Below the pieces are notes generated by a model. The model saw only the letters and a program-made list of their open reading frames with translations. It did not search any database and was not told the DNA's origin. A stretch of 37,935 nucleotides of DNA from an uncultured Microbacteriaceae bacterium. Its GTDB lineage: Bacteria > Actinomycetota > Actinomycetes > Actinomycetales > Microbacteriaceae. Where the stretch lies: positions 1-37,935 of the forward strand of contig CAMLMQ010000010.1 of NCBI GenBank assembly GCA_946481135.1, written 5' to 3'. Numbering within the stretch: the stretch's first letter is position 1; every line of letters starts with the position of its first letter. A program made the position numbers and the translations under genes. Below are positions 7,929-14,730 of this stretch, piece after piece.

Positions 7929-8285
7929 TCAGCTTCCGCGTGGCGGGCCGGCGCGTGCCCGCGCCGTGAGGGACACCCCGGCGACCTCCGCCGTCACGGC
8001 GACGGTCACGATCACCCCGTCCACCTCGCACGCCGCGAGCCGTGCCGCATGTGCCGCCACCACCTCGGCCGCGACGGCGCACGGCGACCCGGGATGGATG
8101 CCGAGGGCCGTGTCGGCGGCGGCGAGCGCCCCAGCATCCGCCGCCGCGGTCACCCGCTGCCGGGCGGCGAGCGCCGACCCGACGCCGACGGCGGCGAGAG
8201 CGACCGCGGCGAGCAGCACGATCACGGCGAGCGCGAGCACCCCGCCCGACCCGCGCTCGTCGCCGAGACGCGGACCGCGCCTCAC
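7929..8285 (-). CDS. TadE/G-like pilus-cluster protein (Rv3654c type)
   Basis: The small protein of 118 residues has one N-terminal membrane segment after a short basic head: ERGSGGVLALAVIVLLAAVA at about residues 10-29. An Ala-rich stretch follows (ARQRVTAAADAGALAAADTA), typical of the TadE/TadG-like proteins that close actinobacterial pilus clusters. It is probably a minor pseudopilin or a pilus-assembly protein at the outer membrane face. The GTG at 8285 was chosen because it overlaps the TadE stop codon as GTGA, which indicates translational coupling. A longer frame upstream lacks the family pattern. Two Cys in the second half could pair. It is the last gene of the pilus cluster, and topA follows after 64 nt. 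Confidence 0.8.
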   Translation of the reverse strand: MRRGPRLGDERGSGGVLALAVIVLLAAVALAAVGVGSALAARQRVTAAADAGALAAADTALGIHPGSPCAVAAEVVAAHAARLAACEVDGVIVTVAVTAEVAGVSLTARARAGPPRGS

Positions 8286-8632
8286 GTCGGCCCGTCGTCG
8301 AGGGCGCACGCGCCGGCCCTCGCCCGCAGTCCGAGCGCGGCGACCGGCCCGGTCGGCGCGACCTCGACACGCACGCAGCGCAGGTCGCCGTCGCGCCAAC
8401 TGCTGAGAGTCGCGCCCGGCAGCTGCCCGGCGAGTCGTCCCGCGACGGCGGCGCTGGCATCCCCGCGCCCGAGCCCGCGCGCGGCGTCGGCCGCGGCATC
8501 CTGGGCGCGCAGCTGGAGCGAGGTCACCTGCACGCCGCCGAGCAGCAGCGCGAGCACGCCGAGCACCGCGGGGAAGGCGAGCGCGAACTCGGCCGTGGCG
8601 CTGCCGCGCTCGCCGCGCAGCCGCCGCGTCAT
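8282..8632 (-). CDS. TadE-family minor pilin
   Basis: This 116-residue protein starts MTRRLRGERGSATAEFALAF, the canonical TadE signature: a basic head, then G-S-A-T-A-E-F/L leading into a single hydrophobic segment. A helix of Ala, Asp and Arg residues follows (AQDAAADAARGL) and then a short beta-rich tail with two Cys. TadE-type proteins are minor pilins of Flp/Tad pili. The ATG overlaps the stop of the DUF4244 gene (ATGA), and its own stop overlaps the next start (GTGA), so the three small genes form one translationally coupled unit. Confidence 0.85.
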   Translation of the reverse strand: MTRRLRGERGSATAEFALAFPAVLGVLALLLGGVQVTSLQLRAQDAAADAARGLGRGDASAAVAGRLAGQLPGATLSSWRDGDLRCVRVEVAPTGPVAALGLRARAGACALDDGPT

Positions 8633-8817
8633 CCCGCCGAGTTGAGCGCGCGCTGCACGAGGTCGGTGAGCACCGCCTGCACCTCGCCCGATCGCAGGAT
8701 CACGACCAGCAGCCCGGCGAAGCCCACCGCCGCCATGATGACGATCGCGTACTCCGCCGTCGCCGCCCCCGTCTCGTCGGTGACCCGGGCCACCGTTCGA
8801 CGCCACATCGAGCGCAT
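8629..8817 (-). CDS. DUF4244 peptide, likely Flp-type pilin
   Basis: The 62-residue peptide has a basic head, DETGAATAEYAIVIMAAVGF, and a continuing hydrophobic stretch to about residue 45. The G/A-A-T-A-E-Y-A pattern, with Glu at position +5 of the hydrophobic segment, is the Flp/DUF4244 prepilin signature. It is probably the major pilin subunit, inserted in the membrane and processed by a prepilin peptidase not in this window. The ATG has an AGAGGTAGG ribosome binding site close upstream. The 132 nt separating it from the TadC-like gene is the only sizeable gap inside the cluster. I see no clear promoter in it, although it is GC-rich with several possible short hairpins. Confidence 0.8.
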   Translation of the reverse strand: MRSMWRRTVARVTDETGAATAEYAIVIMAAVGFAGLLVVILRSGEVQAVLTDLVQRALNSAG

Positions 8818-8949
8818 CCTCTACCTCTTTATCTCCGCTCTCGCGGGTCCGGGGCACGGGAGCTCCAGCTTCCCCAGCGGCTCGGCCGCGCGAGGTCCCG
8901 CGAACCGGAACCGGGCAGACCTCCGCGGGCGGGGCCCTGGGGAGGAGTC

Positions 8950-9822
8950 TCAGAACGTCGACAGCGTCGACCCGATCATCGCGAGCAGAAGAGGAGCGAC
9001 GCCCAGCGCGACGAAGGCGGGCAGCACACAGAGTCCGAGCGGCAGGAGCAGCCGCGTGCCGAGTGCCGCGATGCGCAGTCGCACGGCGGCCTGTGCGTCG
9101 CGGCGTGCCTCTCTCGCCTCCGCCCGCAGCAGCGCCGCCACGGGCACCCCGGCGCGCTGCGCGAAGGCGACCGCCGACGCGGCAGAGTCGTCGGGAGGCA
9201 GCCCGGCCTCGGCGAGCGCAGCCGCGACGCGGTCGAGCGCGTCTGCGGCCGACCCGCCACCGGTGACGGCGACGGCGGCGAGTTCCGCTCCGAGCCCCGG
9301 GGTCGGGTCGGTGTCGCGGGCGCGGGTGACGAGGCGCCGCATCCACCGTCGCGCGACGAGCAACGACACGATGCCGGCGACGAGGCAGAACCATCCGGCG
9401 GGTGTCGTGACGAGCACGCCGAGGGTGTCGACGCCGAGCAGCATGCCGCCGAGCAGGCCGATCGCCGGGAGGGCGAGCACGACCCGACTCGTCGCGAGCG
9501 GACCCGCGAGCGCCACGGCGACCTCCCGACGCGCGTCCTCGGCCGCGACGAGCACCTCGCCGAGCCGGCCGAGTGTCGCGGCGAGCGGGGCGCCGGCATC
9601 CGTCGCGACCCGCCACGCGGCCGCCACGCACGCCCAGTCGGCCGCGTCCGGCCCGGCGCGCGTGGCTTCGAGGAGGGCGCCCGGCAGCAGGTCGGGAGCC
9701 GGCGCGCCCGCGACCCGCGCCGCCACGGGATCCGCCTCGCCGAGCTGGCTCCACGCCGCGAGCGGCGGAAGCCCCGCCTCGAGCAGCACCGCGAGGCGCA
9801 GCACGGCGGCAGCTGGGGTCAT
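8950..9822 (-). CDS. Type II secretion F-domain protein (TadB/TadC-like)
   Basis: The 290-residue membrane protein is the pilus-assembly platform on which the TadA ATPase acts. A cytoplasmic helical F-domain comes first (LEAGLPPLAAWSQLGE; DAGAPLAATLGRLGEVLVAA, with the GxxLxxxLxxLxE pattern). Next are two membrane segments in the middle, a second partial F-domain (GVPVAALLRAEAREARRDAQ), and a last hydrophobic segment at the C-terminus (LLLPLGLCVLPAFVALGVAP). Its ATG overlaps the TadA stop (ATGA). Many actinobacteria have separate TadB and TadC genes here, but only one is present, so this protein may serve alone. Confidence 0.85.
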   Translation of the reverse strand: MTPAAAVLRLAVLLEAGLPPLAAWSQLGEADPVAARVAGAPAPDLLPGALLEATRAGPDAADWACVAAAWRVATDAGAPLAATLGRLGEVLVAAEDARREVAVALAGPLATSRVVLALPAIGLLGGMLLGVDTLGVLVTTPAGWFCLVAGIVSLLVARRWMRRLVTRARDTDPTPGLGAELAAVAVTGGGSAADALDRVAAALAEAGLPPDDSAASAVAFAQRAGVPVAALLRAEAREARRDAQAAVRLRIAALGTRLLLPLGLCVLPAFVALGVAPLLLAMIGSTLSTF

Positions 9823-10781
9823 GTGCGCACCTCCAGCCGTCCGCGGCGATCGAGCGCCAGGGTTCCGACCGCGGCGAGGCGACGCCCTTCCGCCGTGCGC
9901 TCCAGGTGGAGCACGGCGTCGAGCGCACTCACGGCCTGACGCGCGACGGCATCCGGCGCCATGCCCGCGAGCGCGCCGAGCGCCTCCAGGCGCGCGGGCA
10001 CGTCGGCGAGCGAGTTCGCGTGCAGCGTGCCGGCCCCGCCGTCGTGCCCCGTGTTGAGCGCCGCGAGCAGCTCACGCAGTTCGGCACCGCGGCACTCGCC
10101 GACGACGAGCCGGTCGGGCCTCATCCGCAGCGCTTCGCGTACGAGGCGGTCGAGCCCGACCCCACCCGCGCCCTCGAGATTGGCTTGGCGGGCTTCCAAG
10201 GTCACGACGTGGGGATGGTCGATGCGCAGCTCGGCGACGTCTTCGAGCACGACGATGCGCTCCGAGGCGGGAGCTGAGGCGAGCAACGCCGCGAGAAAGG
10301 TCGTCTTGCCGCTGCCGCCCGCCCCCGTCACGAGGAGGTTCGCGCGCCGCTCGACAAGGGAGAGGATGCCGGCGCGCGGCACCCTCTCGAAGAAGCCGCC
10401 GACCTCGAGGTCGTCGAGTGCGGGGCGCACCGGGGAGGGCAGCCGGAGGGAGAGGAGAGCTCCGCCCGTCGACACCGGCGGCAGCACCGCGTGCACCCGC
10501 ACCCCGTCGCCGAGTCGTACATCGACACAGGGGGTCGCTTCGTCGACGTGTCGGCCGCCCAGGCCGATGAGGCGCACCGCGAGCTCACGTGCCGCGGCGG
10601 CGGGCAGCCGCATCCCCTCGACCGCGACCGCTCCGGCTCCGCGGTCGACGCGCACCGACCCGTCGCCGTTGACGAACACATCGGTCACGCCCGACTCGGC
10701 GACGAGCGGAGCGAGCATCCCGAATGCGCCGAGCGGCACGCCCCGACCGGCACCGGATGCCCGCGCCACGAACCCCGCCAT
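9819..10781 (-). CDS. tadA: TadA-family pilus-assembly ATPase
   Basis: The cytoplasmic hexameric ATPase of the Tad pilus (VirB11/GspE superfamily) has 320 residues. Walker A is GAGGSGKT (residues 153-160), followed by VLEDVAELRI (Asp box), Walker B DRLVVGE (223-229) and the His box GHDGGAGTLHAN (245-256). The N-terminal part (LAPLVAESGVTDVFVNGDGS) is the usual CpaF-like domain. The ATG at 10781 was chosen because homology-like sequence begins there, although the frame stays open further upstream. GACGCT-GACGGG before the ATG loosely resembles the leaderless layout. The septum-site/TadZ-like gene (ssd) that often precedes tadA in actinobacteria is missing. Confidence 0.9.
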   Translation of the reverse strand: MAGFVARASGAGRGVPLGAFGMLAPLVAESGVTDVFVNGDGSVRVDRGAGAVAVEGMRLPAAAARELAVRLIGLGGRHVDEATPCVDVRLGDGVRVHAVLPPVSTGGALLSLRLPSPVRPALDDLEVGGFFERVPRAGILSLVERRANLLVTGAGGSGKTTFLAALLASAPASERIVVLEDVAELRIDHPHVVTLEARQANLEGAGGVGLDRLVREALRMRPDRLVVGECRGAELRELLAALNTGHDGGAGTLHANSLADVPARLEALGALAGMAPDAVARQAVSALDAVLHLERTAEGRRLAAVGTLALDRRGRLEVRT

Positions 10782-10993
10782 CCCGTCAGCGTCGCCGGAT
10801 GAAGCCGCCCCCGGGGATGGGAGCCACCGCTCGGTGGACGGCCGTCCGCGGTCGTGTCGGGGGAGGACATGTACCCCGGCCGCGGAACGATCGCCCCGCA
10901 GCCGTCGAGCGGACGTACCCCGTGCCGCGCCCGGACGATCGGGGCCACGAGCGGGCGCTCCAGGAGACACGGGCCGGCGCTTAAAGAGAGAGG

Positions 10994-11049
10994 GGCGGCG
11001 CCCATTGGGGGGAACAGGCGCCGCCACAGCGGTGGTGGATTGGGGGGAA
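10994..11049. repeat. Pair of G6-core inverted repeats, 35 nt apart
   Basis: GGCGGCGCC (10994-11002) and GGCGCCGCC (11017-11025) are perfect inverted arms around ATTGGGGGGAA (11004-11014). The 11-mer ATTGGGGGGAA is repeated exactly at 11039-11049 with its own short arms, GATT...AATC. They lie upstream of both divergent genes. Confidence 0.6.
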
Positions 11050-11092
11050 TCGCGCACACCGCAAGCCGAGAATTGCGCTCGGATGAGCACGA

Positions 11093-11114
11093 GTGTACTC
11101 CAAATGGAGGACAC
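11093..11114. promoter_or_regulatory. Imperfect inverted repeat, possible operator upstream of acsA
   Basis: GTGTACTCC and GGAGGACAC flank AAAT. The arms are complementary except for one position. It lies about 205 nt before the acsA start. No regulator can be named. Confidence 0.3.
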
Positions 11115-11238
11115 CGCAACGGGGATTTCGAAGTGCCCCGGGGAGCGAGCGCAAGACCCTGCTCACCCCCTTTCCGGGGCACGTTCCCACATGCCCGTCA
11201 CACCCCGAAACGTGCGACCACGCTGCGGACGAGGACGT

Positions 11239-11244
11239 TAGGAT
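11239..11244 (+). promoter_or_regulatory. Candidate -10 of the acsA promoter
   Basis: TAGGAT lies about 75 nt before the acsA ATG. The -35 is not convincing, so this is a weak call. Confidence 0.3.
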
Positions 11245-11318
11245 CGAGCCAGGAACCCCGCCTCGGGGACCCCCGGCATCGCCGCCCGGCCGGTCCACAC
11301 GACGAGGAAGACCTCCGC

Positions 11319-13268
11319 ATGAACTCCATCGACAACCTGCTCCACGAGGAGCGCCGGTTCCCGCCGAGCCCCGAGTTCGCGTCCACCGCCGTGGCGCAGC
11401 CCGCGCTCTACGACCGGGCCACCGCCGACCGCATCGCCTTCTGGGCCGAGCAGGCGCGCGAGCGCCTGCACTGGCACGAGCCGTTCAGCACGGTGCTCGA
11501 CTGGTCGGAGGCACCCGTCGCGAAGTGGTTCGCCGACGGCAAGCTCAACGTCGCCTACAACTGCCTCGACCGGCACGTGCTCGAAGGCCGCGGCGACCGG
11601 GTCGCCTACCACTGGGAGGGCGAGCCCGGCGACACCCGCACGATCACCTACGCCGAACTGACGACCGAGGTGAAGAAGGCCGCGAACGCGCTCGCCGCCC
11701 TCGGCATCGGACGCGGCGATCGCGTCGCGATCTACCTCCCCAACATCCCCGAGGCCGTCATCGCGATGCTCGCGGTCGTGCGACTCGGCGCGATCCACTC
11801 GGTCGTGTTCGGCGGCTTCAGCGCCGAGTCGCTGCGCGCCCGCATCGACGACGCCCAGGCGAAGCTCGTCATCACGGCCGACGGGGGCTACCGCAAGGGC
11901 AAGGCGTTTCCGCTCAAGCCCACCGTGGATGCCGCGGTCGAGGGCGCGGAGAGCGTCGAGCACGTGCTCGTCGTCAAGCGCACCGGCGACGACGTCGAGT
12001 GGAACCCCCGCGACGTGTGGTGGCACGAGGTCGTGGACACCTCGAGCGACGAGCACGAAGCCGAGGCGTTCGACGCCGAGAACCCGCTCTTCATCCTCTA
12101 CACCTCCGGCACGACCGGAAAGCCGAAGGGCATCCTGCACACCTCCGGCGGCTACCTCACGCAGGCGGCGTTCACGCACGCCAACGTGTTCGACCTGCAC
12201 CCCGAGACGGATGTCTACTGGTGCACCGCCGACGTCGGCTGGATCACCGGCCACACCTACGTCGTCTACGGCCCGCTCGCGAACGGCACGACGTCGGTCA
12301 TGTACGAGGGAACGCCCGACACCCCGCACCCCGGCCGCTGGTGGGAGCTCATCGAGAAGTACAAGGTGAGCATCTTCTACACGGCGCCGACCGCGATCCG
12401 CTCGTTCATGAAGCTCGGGCGCGACATCCCCGCGAAGTTCGACCTGTCGTCGATCCGGGTGCTCGGCTCGGTGGGCGAGCCGATCAACCCCGAGGCGTGG
12501 ATCTGGTACCGCGACGTCATCGGCGGCGGGAAGGCCCCCATCGTCGACACGTGGTGGCAGACCGAGACCGGCGCCATCATGGTGAGCGCGCTGCCCGGCA
12601 TCACGTCGCTCAAGCCCGGGTCGGCGCAGGTGCCCGTGCCCGGCATCTCGATCGACGTGCTCGACGACGACGGCACCGCGGTCGGGCACGGCTCGGGCGG
12701 CCTGCTCGTCATCACCGAGCCGTGGCCGAGCATGCTGCGCGGCATCTGGGGCGACATGGACCGCTACCGCTCCACGTACTGGGAGAAGTTCGGCGACAAA
12801 TACTTCGCCGGCGACGGCGCCCGGCTGGATGACGACGGCGACCTCTGGTTGCTCGGCCGCGTCGACGACGTCATGAACGTCTCGGGGCACCGCCTCTCGA
12901 CCGCCGAGATCGAGTCGGCGCTCGTCGGCCACGAGGCGGTCGCCGAGGCGGCGGTCGTCGGCGCGTCCGACGAGACCACGGGGCAGGCGGTCGTCGCGTT
13001 CGTCATCCTCAAGTCGCGCTTCGCCGACCTCGAGGATGCCGCCACCGTGCTGCGCGCGCACGTCGCCACCTCGATCGGCGCGATCGCCCGCCCGCGCGAG
13101 CTGCACCTCGTCACCGAACTGCCGAAGACCCGGTCGGGCAAGATCATGCGGCGCCTGCTGCAGGACGTCGCCGAGGGCCGGGACATCGGTGACACGACGA
13201 CGCTCGCCGACACGTCCGTCATGCAGGCGATCTCCGACCGCTACCAGGCCGACCGCTCGGAGGACTGA
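11319..13268 (+). CDS. acsA: Acetyl-CoA synthetase (AMP-forming)
   Basis: The enzyme of 649 residues turns acetate, ATP and CoA into acetyl-CoA, AMP and diphosphate, for growth on or recycling of acetate. It is full length for the family. The adenylation core has the P-loop-like ILYTSGTTGKPKGILHTSGG, then TADVGWITGHTYVVYGPLAN and the acetate-pocket Trp region (VDTWWQTETG). The C-terminal catalytic Lys is in LPKTRSGKIMRR. This Lys is the usual target of reversible acetylation. The ATG at 11319 is chosen because family sequence (N-terminal RRFPPSPEF) begins there and longer versions add unrelated residues. It is divergent from the pilus cluster and followed by a strong terminator. The same pairing of tad and acs occurs near Rv3667 in mycobacteria. 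Confidence 0.97.
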   Translation: MNSIDNLLHEERRFPPSPEFASTAVAQPALYDRATADRIAFWAEQARERLHWHEPFSTVLDWSEAPVAKWFADGKLNVAYNCLDRHVLEGRGDRVAYHWEGEPGDTRTITYAELTTEVKKAANALAALGIGRGDRVAIYLPNIPEAVIAMLAVVRLGAIHSVVFGGFSAESLRARIDDAQAKLVITADGGYRKGKAFPLKPTVDAAVEGAESVEHVLVVKRTGDDVEWNPRDVWWHEVVDTSSDEHEAEAFDAENPLFILYTSGTTGKPKGILHTSGGYLTQAAFTHANVFDLHPETDVYWCTADVGWITGHTYVVYGPLANGTTSVMYEGTPDTPHPGRWWELIEKYKVSIFYTAPTAIRSFMKLGRDIPAKFDLSSIRVLGSVGEPINPEAWIWYRDVIGGGKAPIVDTWWQTETGAIMVSALPGITSLKPGSAQVPVPGISIDVLDDDGTAVGHGSGGLLVITEPWPSMLRGIWGDMDRYRSTYWEKFGDKYFAGDGARLDDDGDLWLLGRVDDVMNVSGHRLSTAEIESALVGHEAVAEAAVVGASDETTGQAVVAFVILKSRFADLEDAATVLRAHVATSIGAIARPRELHLVTELPKTRSGKIMRRLLQDVAEGRDIGDTTTLADTSVMQAISDRYQADRSED

Positions 13269-13273
13269 GGGGC

Positions 13274-13306
13274 GCGGTGCAGGCTTCGCCGCCTGCACCG
13301 CTTCCT
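13274..13306 (+). terminator. Terminator-like hairpin after acsA
   Basis: The perfect 11-bp stem GCGGTGCAGGC / GCCTGCACCGC with loop TTCGCC starts 5 nt after the acsA stop and is followed by a pyrimidine-rich TTCCTCC. Confidence 0.75.
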
Positions 13307-13407
13307 CCAGCTTTCCGCGGCGAGGATCGCGCCCGTGCCTCTGTGAGCGTCGCGTCGAACTCGACGCCGTCACGGTCGTGCGAACCGGATCGACCGGAAG
13401 TCATGCC

Positions 13408-13941
13408 CTAGATCGTGACGAGGTCGGCGCCCCCCACGTAACGAACAACCCCAGGGGAACACTCGGCATTCTCTGGGTCGGACACCGTGAGTGCGTCGAG
13501 GTCGACTTCGATCGACCAGCAGAGGTATAGATGCGATTGGTCGTAGGACATGCCTCCCCCGCTTTCGCCTGACCCCAAACTCACGAAGGTCAAGGACCCG
13601 ACGTCGGCGGTCGCGGAAGCATCGAGCAAGACGGTCACGCCCCCGTCGCCTCCCTCAATCAATTGCATGGCGATCTCGTCGTCGCTCATGCCTACGAAAG
13701 ACCGTCCGACACGAAGGCCTCCGTCGCGGATGAAGGCTGGGAAGTCGCCCTCGTCGAAGCGGAGTACGTCCTCGCGCGCTCGATCAACCATCTCGTCGAC
13801 CTCGCTACGTACGCGCTCCTGAGCGCGCAGTTCGCTCGCGGGGACGCAGCCACCGATCGCGAGCACCGCCGCCACGGCGAACGCAACCTTGATGCCCGAG
13901 CTCGCTACCGGACGCTTACGGATAGACGCCGTCAAGCGCAT
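13408..13941 (-). CDS. Hypothetical lipoprotein
   Basis: I do not recognise this 177-residue protein. Residues 1-32 form a lipoprotein signal with a basic head and the lipobox IGGC, so it should be anchored to the outer membrane face. The mature part begins with a charged helix (RAQERVRSEVDEMVDRARED) and continues with a mixed region containing FPAFIRDGGLRVGRSFVGM and, near the end, two Cys that could pair (LYLCWSIEVD and NAECSPG). Its codon use is slightly less GC-extreme than the neighbours, which hints at a younger or transferred gene. Its start lies inside the SGNH-hydrolase remnant (26-nt overlap). Its stop faces the acsA terminator region. Confidence 0.7.
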   Translation of the reverse strand: MRLTASIRKRPVASSGIKVAFAVAAVLAIGGCVPASELRAQERVRSEVDEMVDRAREDVLRFDEGDFPAFIRDGGLRVGRSFVGMSDDEIAMQLIEGGDGGVTVLLDASATADVGSLTFVSLGSGESGGGMSYDQSHLYLCWSIEVDLDALTVSDPENAECSPGVVRYVGGADLVTI

Positions 13942-14065
13942 CCTCCAATGCGTCTCGGTACATCAGATTGCCCGCAGCATTGGGATGCACCGACTGTTGC
14001 GAGACGAAGGTCGACCCTGGCCACCCTAGCCCGGGAGGTGCGAAAGCGCCTCCCTCTCTACTCAT
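13916..14065 (-). pseudogene. Remnant of an SGNH/GDSL hydrolase (C-terminal end only)
   Basis: The 49-codon frame reads GSTFVSQQSVHPNAAGNLMY and ends RDALEDALDGVYP. The VHPNAAG...Y pattern is the block V region of SGNH/GDSL hydrolases, which holds the catalytic His. The nucleophile and oxyanion blocks that should precede it are missing, because the sequence upstream is ridA. The first ATG (14065) overlaps the ridA stop, so a short peptide could still be made, but it could not be a working esterase. I interpret it as the tail left by a deletion or recombination that joined ridA to an older hydrolase gene. Confidence 0.65.
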
Positions 14066-14520
14066 GCGAATTCGAGGATGAGCTCGAGCTCGACCGGCGA
14101 GTCGAGCGGCAGCTCGGCGACGCCGACGGCGCTGCGGGCGTGCCTGCCGGCCTCGCCGAAGATCTCGCCGAGGAGCTCCGACCCGCCGTTGGCGACCGTC
14201 GGGGCCCCCGTGAAGCCCGGGGCCGAGTTGACGAAGACGACGGCCTTCACGACGCGGGTCACCCGGTCGAGCGACCCGATCGCGGAGTCGGCGGCGGCGA
14301 GGGCGTTGAGCGCGCACTGGCGCGCCAGGCGCGCGCCCTCCTCGGCGCTGACCTCCGCGCCGACCTTGCCGGTCGCGAGCAGGGCGCCGTCGACGAACGG
14401 CAGCTGCCCGGCGGTGAAGACGAGGTTGCCCGTGACGACCGCGGGCACGTAGGCGGCGACCGGCGCCGCGACCGGGGGAAGGGTCAGCCCGAGCTCGGCG
14501 AGGCGGTCGGCGACGCTCAT
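14062..14520 (-). CDS. RidA family (YjgF/YER057c/UK114) protein
   Basis: The protein has 152 residues. RidA proteins hydrolyse reactive enamine/imine intermediates from PLP enzymes, and many paralogues have unknown substrates. Family features are TGNLVFTAGQLPFVDGAL, the helix ARQCALNALAAADSAIGSLD, VTRVVKAVVFVNSAPGFTG and a C-terminal LPLDSPVELELILEFA. The Arg conserved in true RidA near the C-terminus (VARLP..A.VEIE) is not seen in its usual place. This points to the Rv3678c-like subgroup rather than canonical RidA. The start overlaps the stop of the upstream DUF4177-like gene (ATGA), so they are translationally coupled. The pair matches Rv3678c/Rv3678A order in mycobacteria. Confidence 0.88.
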   Translation of the reverse strand: MSVADRLAELGLTLPPVAAPVAAYVPAVVTGNLVFTAGQLPFVDGALLATGKVGAEVSAEEGARLARQCALNALAAADSAIGSLDRVTRVVKAVVFVNSAPGFTGAPTVANGGSELLGEIFGEAGRHARSAVGVAELPLDSPVELELILEFA

Positions 14521-14678
14521 TCGCCGGCCTCGAGCGGGCGCTTGAGGTAGGCGACGAGCCCGCCCTCGGGACCCGTGACGATCTGAACGAGCTCCCATCC
14601 CTGGCTTCCCCAGTTGTTGAGGATCGCGGTCGTGTTGTGGATCAGAAGCGGCGTCGTGACGTATTCCCAGGTGGGCAT
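14517..14678 (-). CDS. DUF4177-like small protein
   Basis: The 53-residue protein starts MPTWEYVTTPLLIHNTTAIL and contains NNWGSQGWELVQIV followed by GGLVAYLKRPL. The W-E-Y-x-x-x-P...N.WG..GWELV pattern is the DUF4177 signature. The function is unknown; in actinobacteria it travels with a RidA paralogue. The stop overlaps the ridA start. The longer frame upstream shows no such pattern, so the ATG at 14678 is taken as the start. It is divergent from the penicillin-binding protein gene, with only 52 nt between them. Confidence 0.8.
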   Translation of the reverse strand: MPTWEYVTTPLLIHNTTAILNNWGSQGWELVQIVTGPEGGLVAYLKRPLEAGE

Positions 14679-14718
14679 TCCAAGGCATCCATTCAGGTTC
14701 ACAGCGAGGGCCGTCGCG

Positions 14719-14724
14719 TACCCT
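14719..14724 (+). promoter_or_regulatory. -10 hexamer of a leaderless transcript for the PBP gene
   Basis: TACCCT is followed by AACCCT and then the ATG at 14731. No ribosome binding site precedes the ATG. Confidence 0.5.
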
Positions 14725-14730
14725 AACCCT

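Larger units (their letters stand above)
10782..11318. other. Divergent intergenic region between tadA and acsA
   Basis: No gene is supported in these 537 nt, since open frames across it show no family pattern. It contains a strong 9-bp inverted repeat with a G6 core (10994-11025), a second G6 element 35 nt on (11036-11049), an imperfect 9-bp inverted repeat (11093-11114), and a candidate -10 for acsA (11239-11244). The Ssd/TadZ-like gene found here in mycobacteria is not detectable. Confidence 0.6.

Noticed and set aside
5177..7969. Plus-strand open frame of about 930 codons opposite topA
   Set aside because: It is the complement of topA, with Arg/Val/Leu/Gly-rich sequence caused by high GC and no family motif. 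topA on the other strand is unmistakable.
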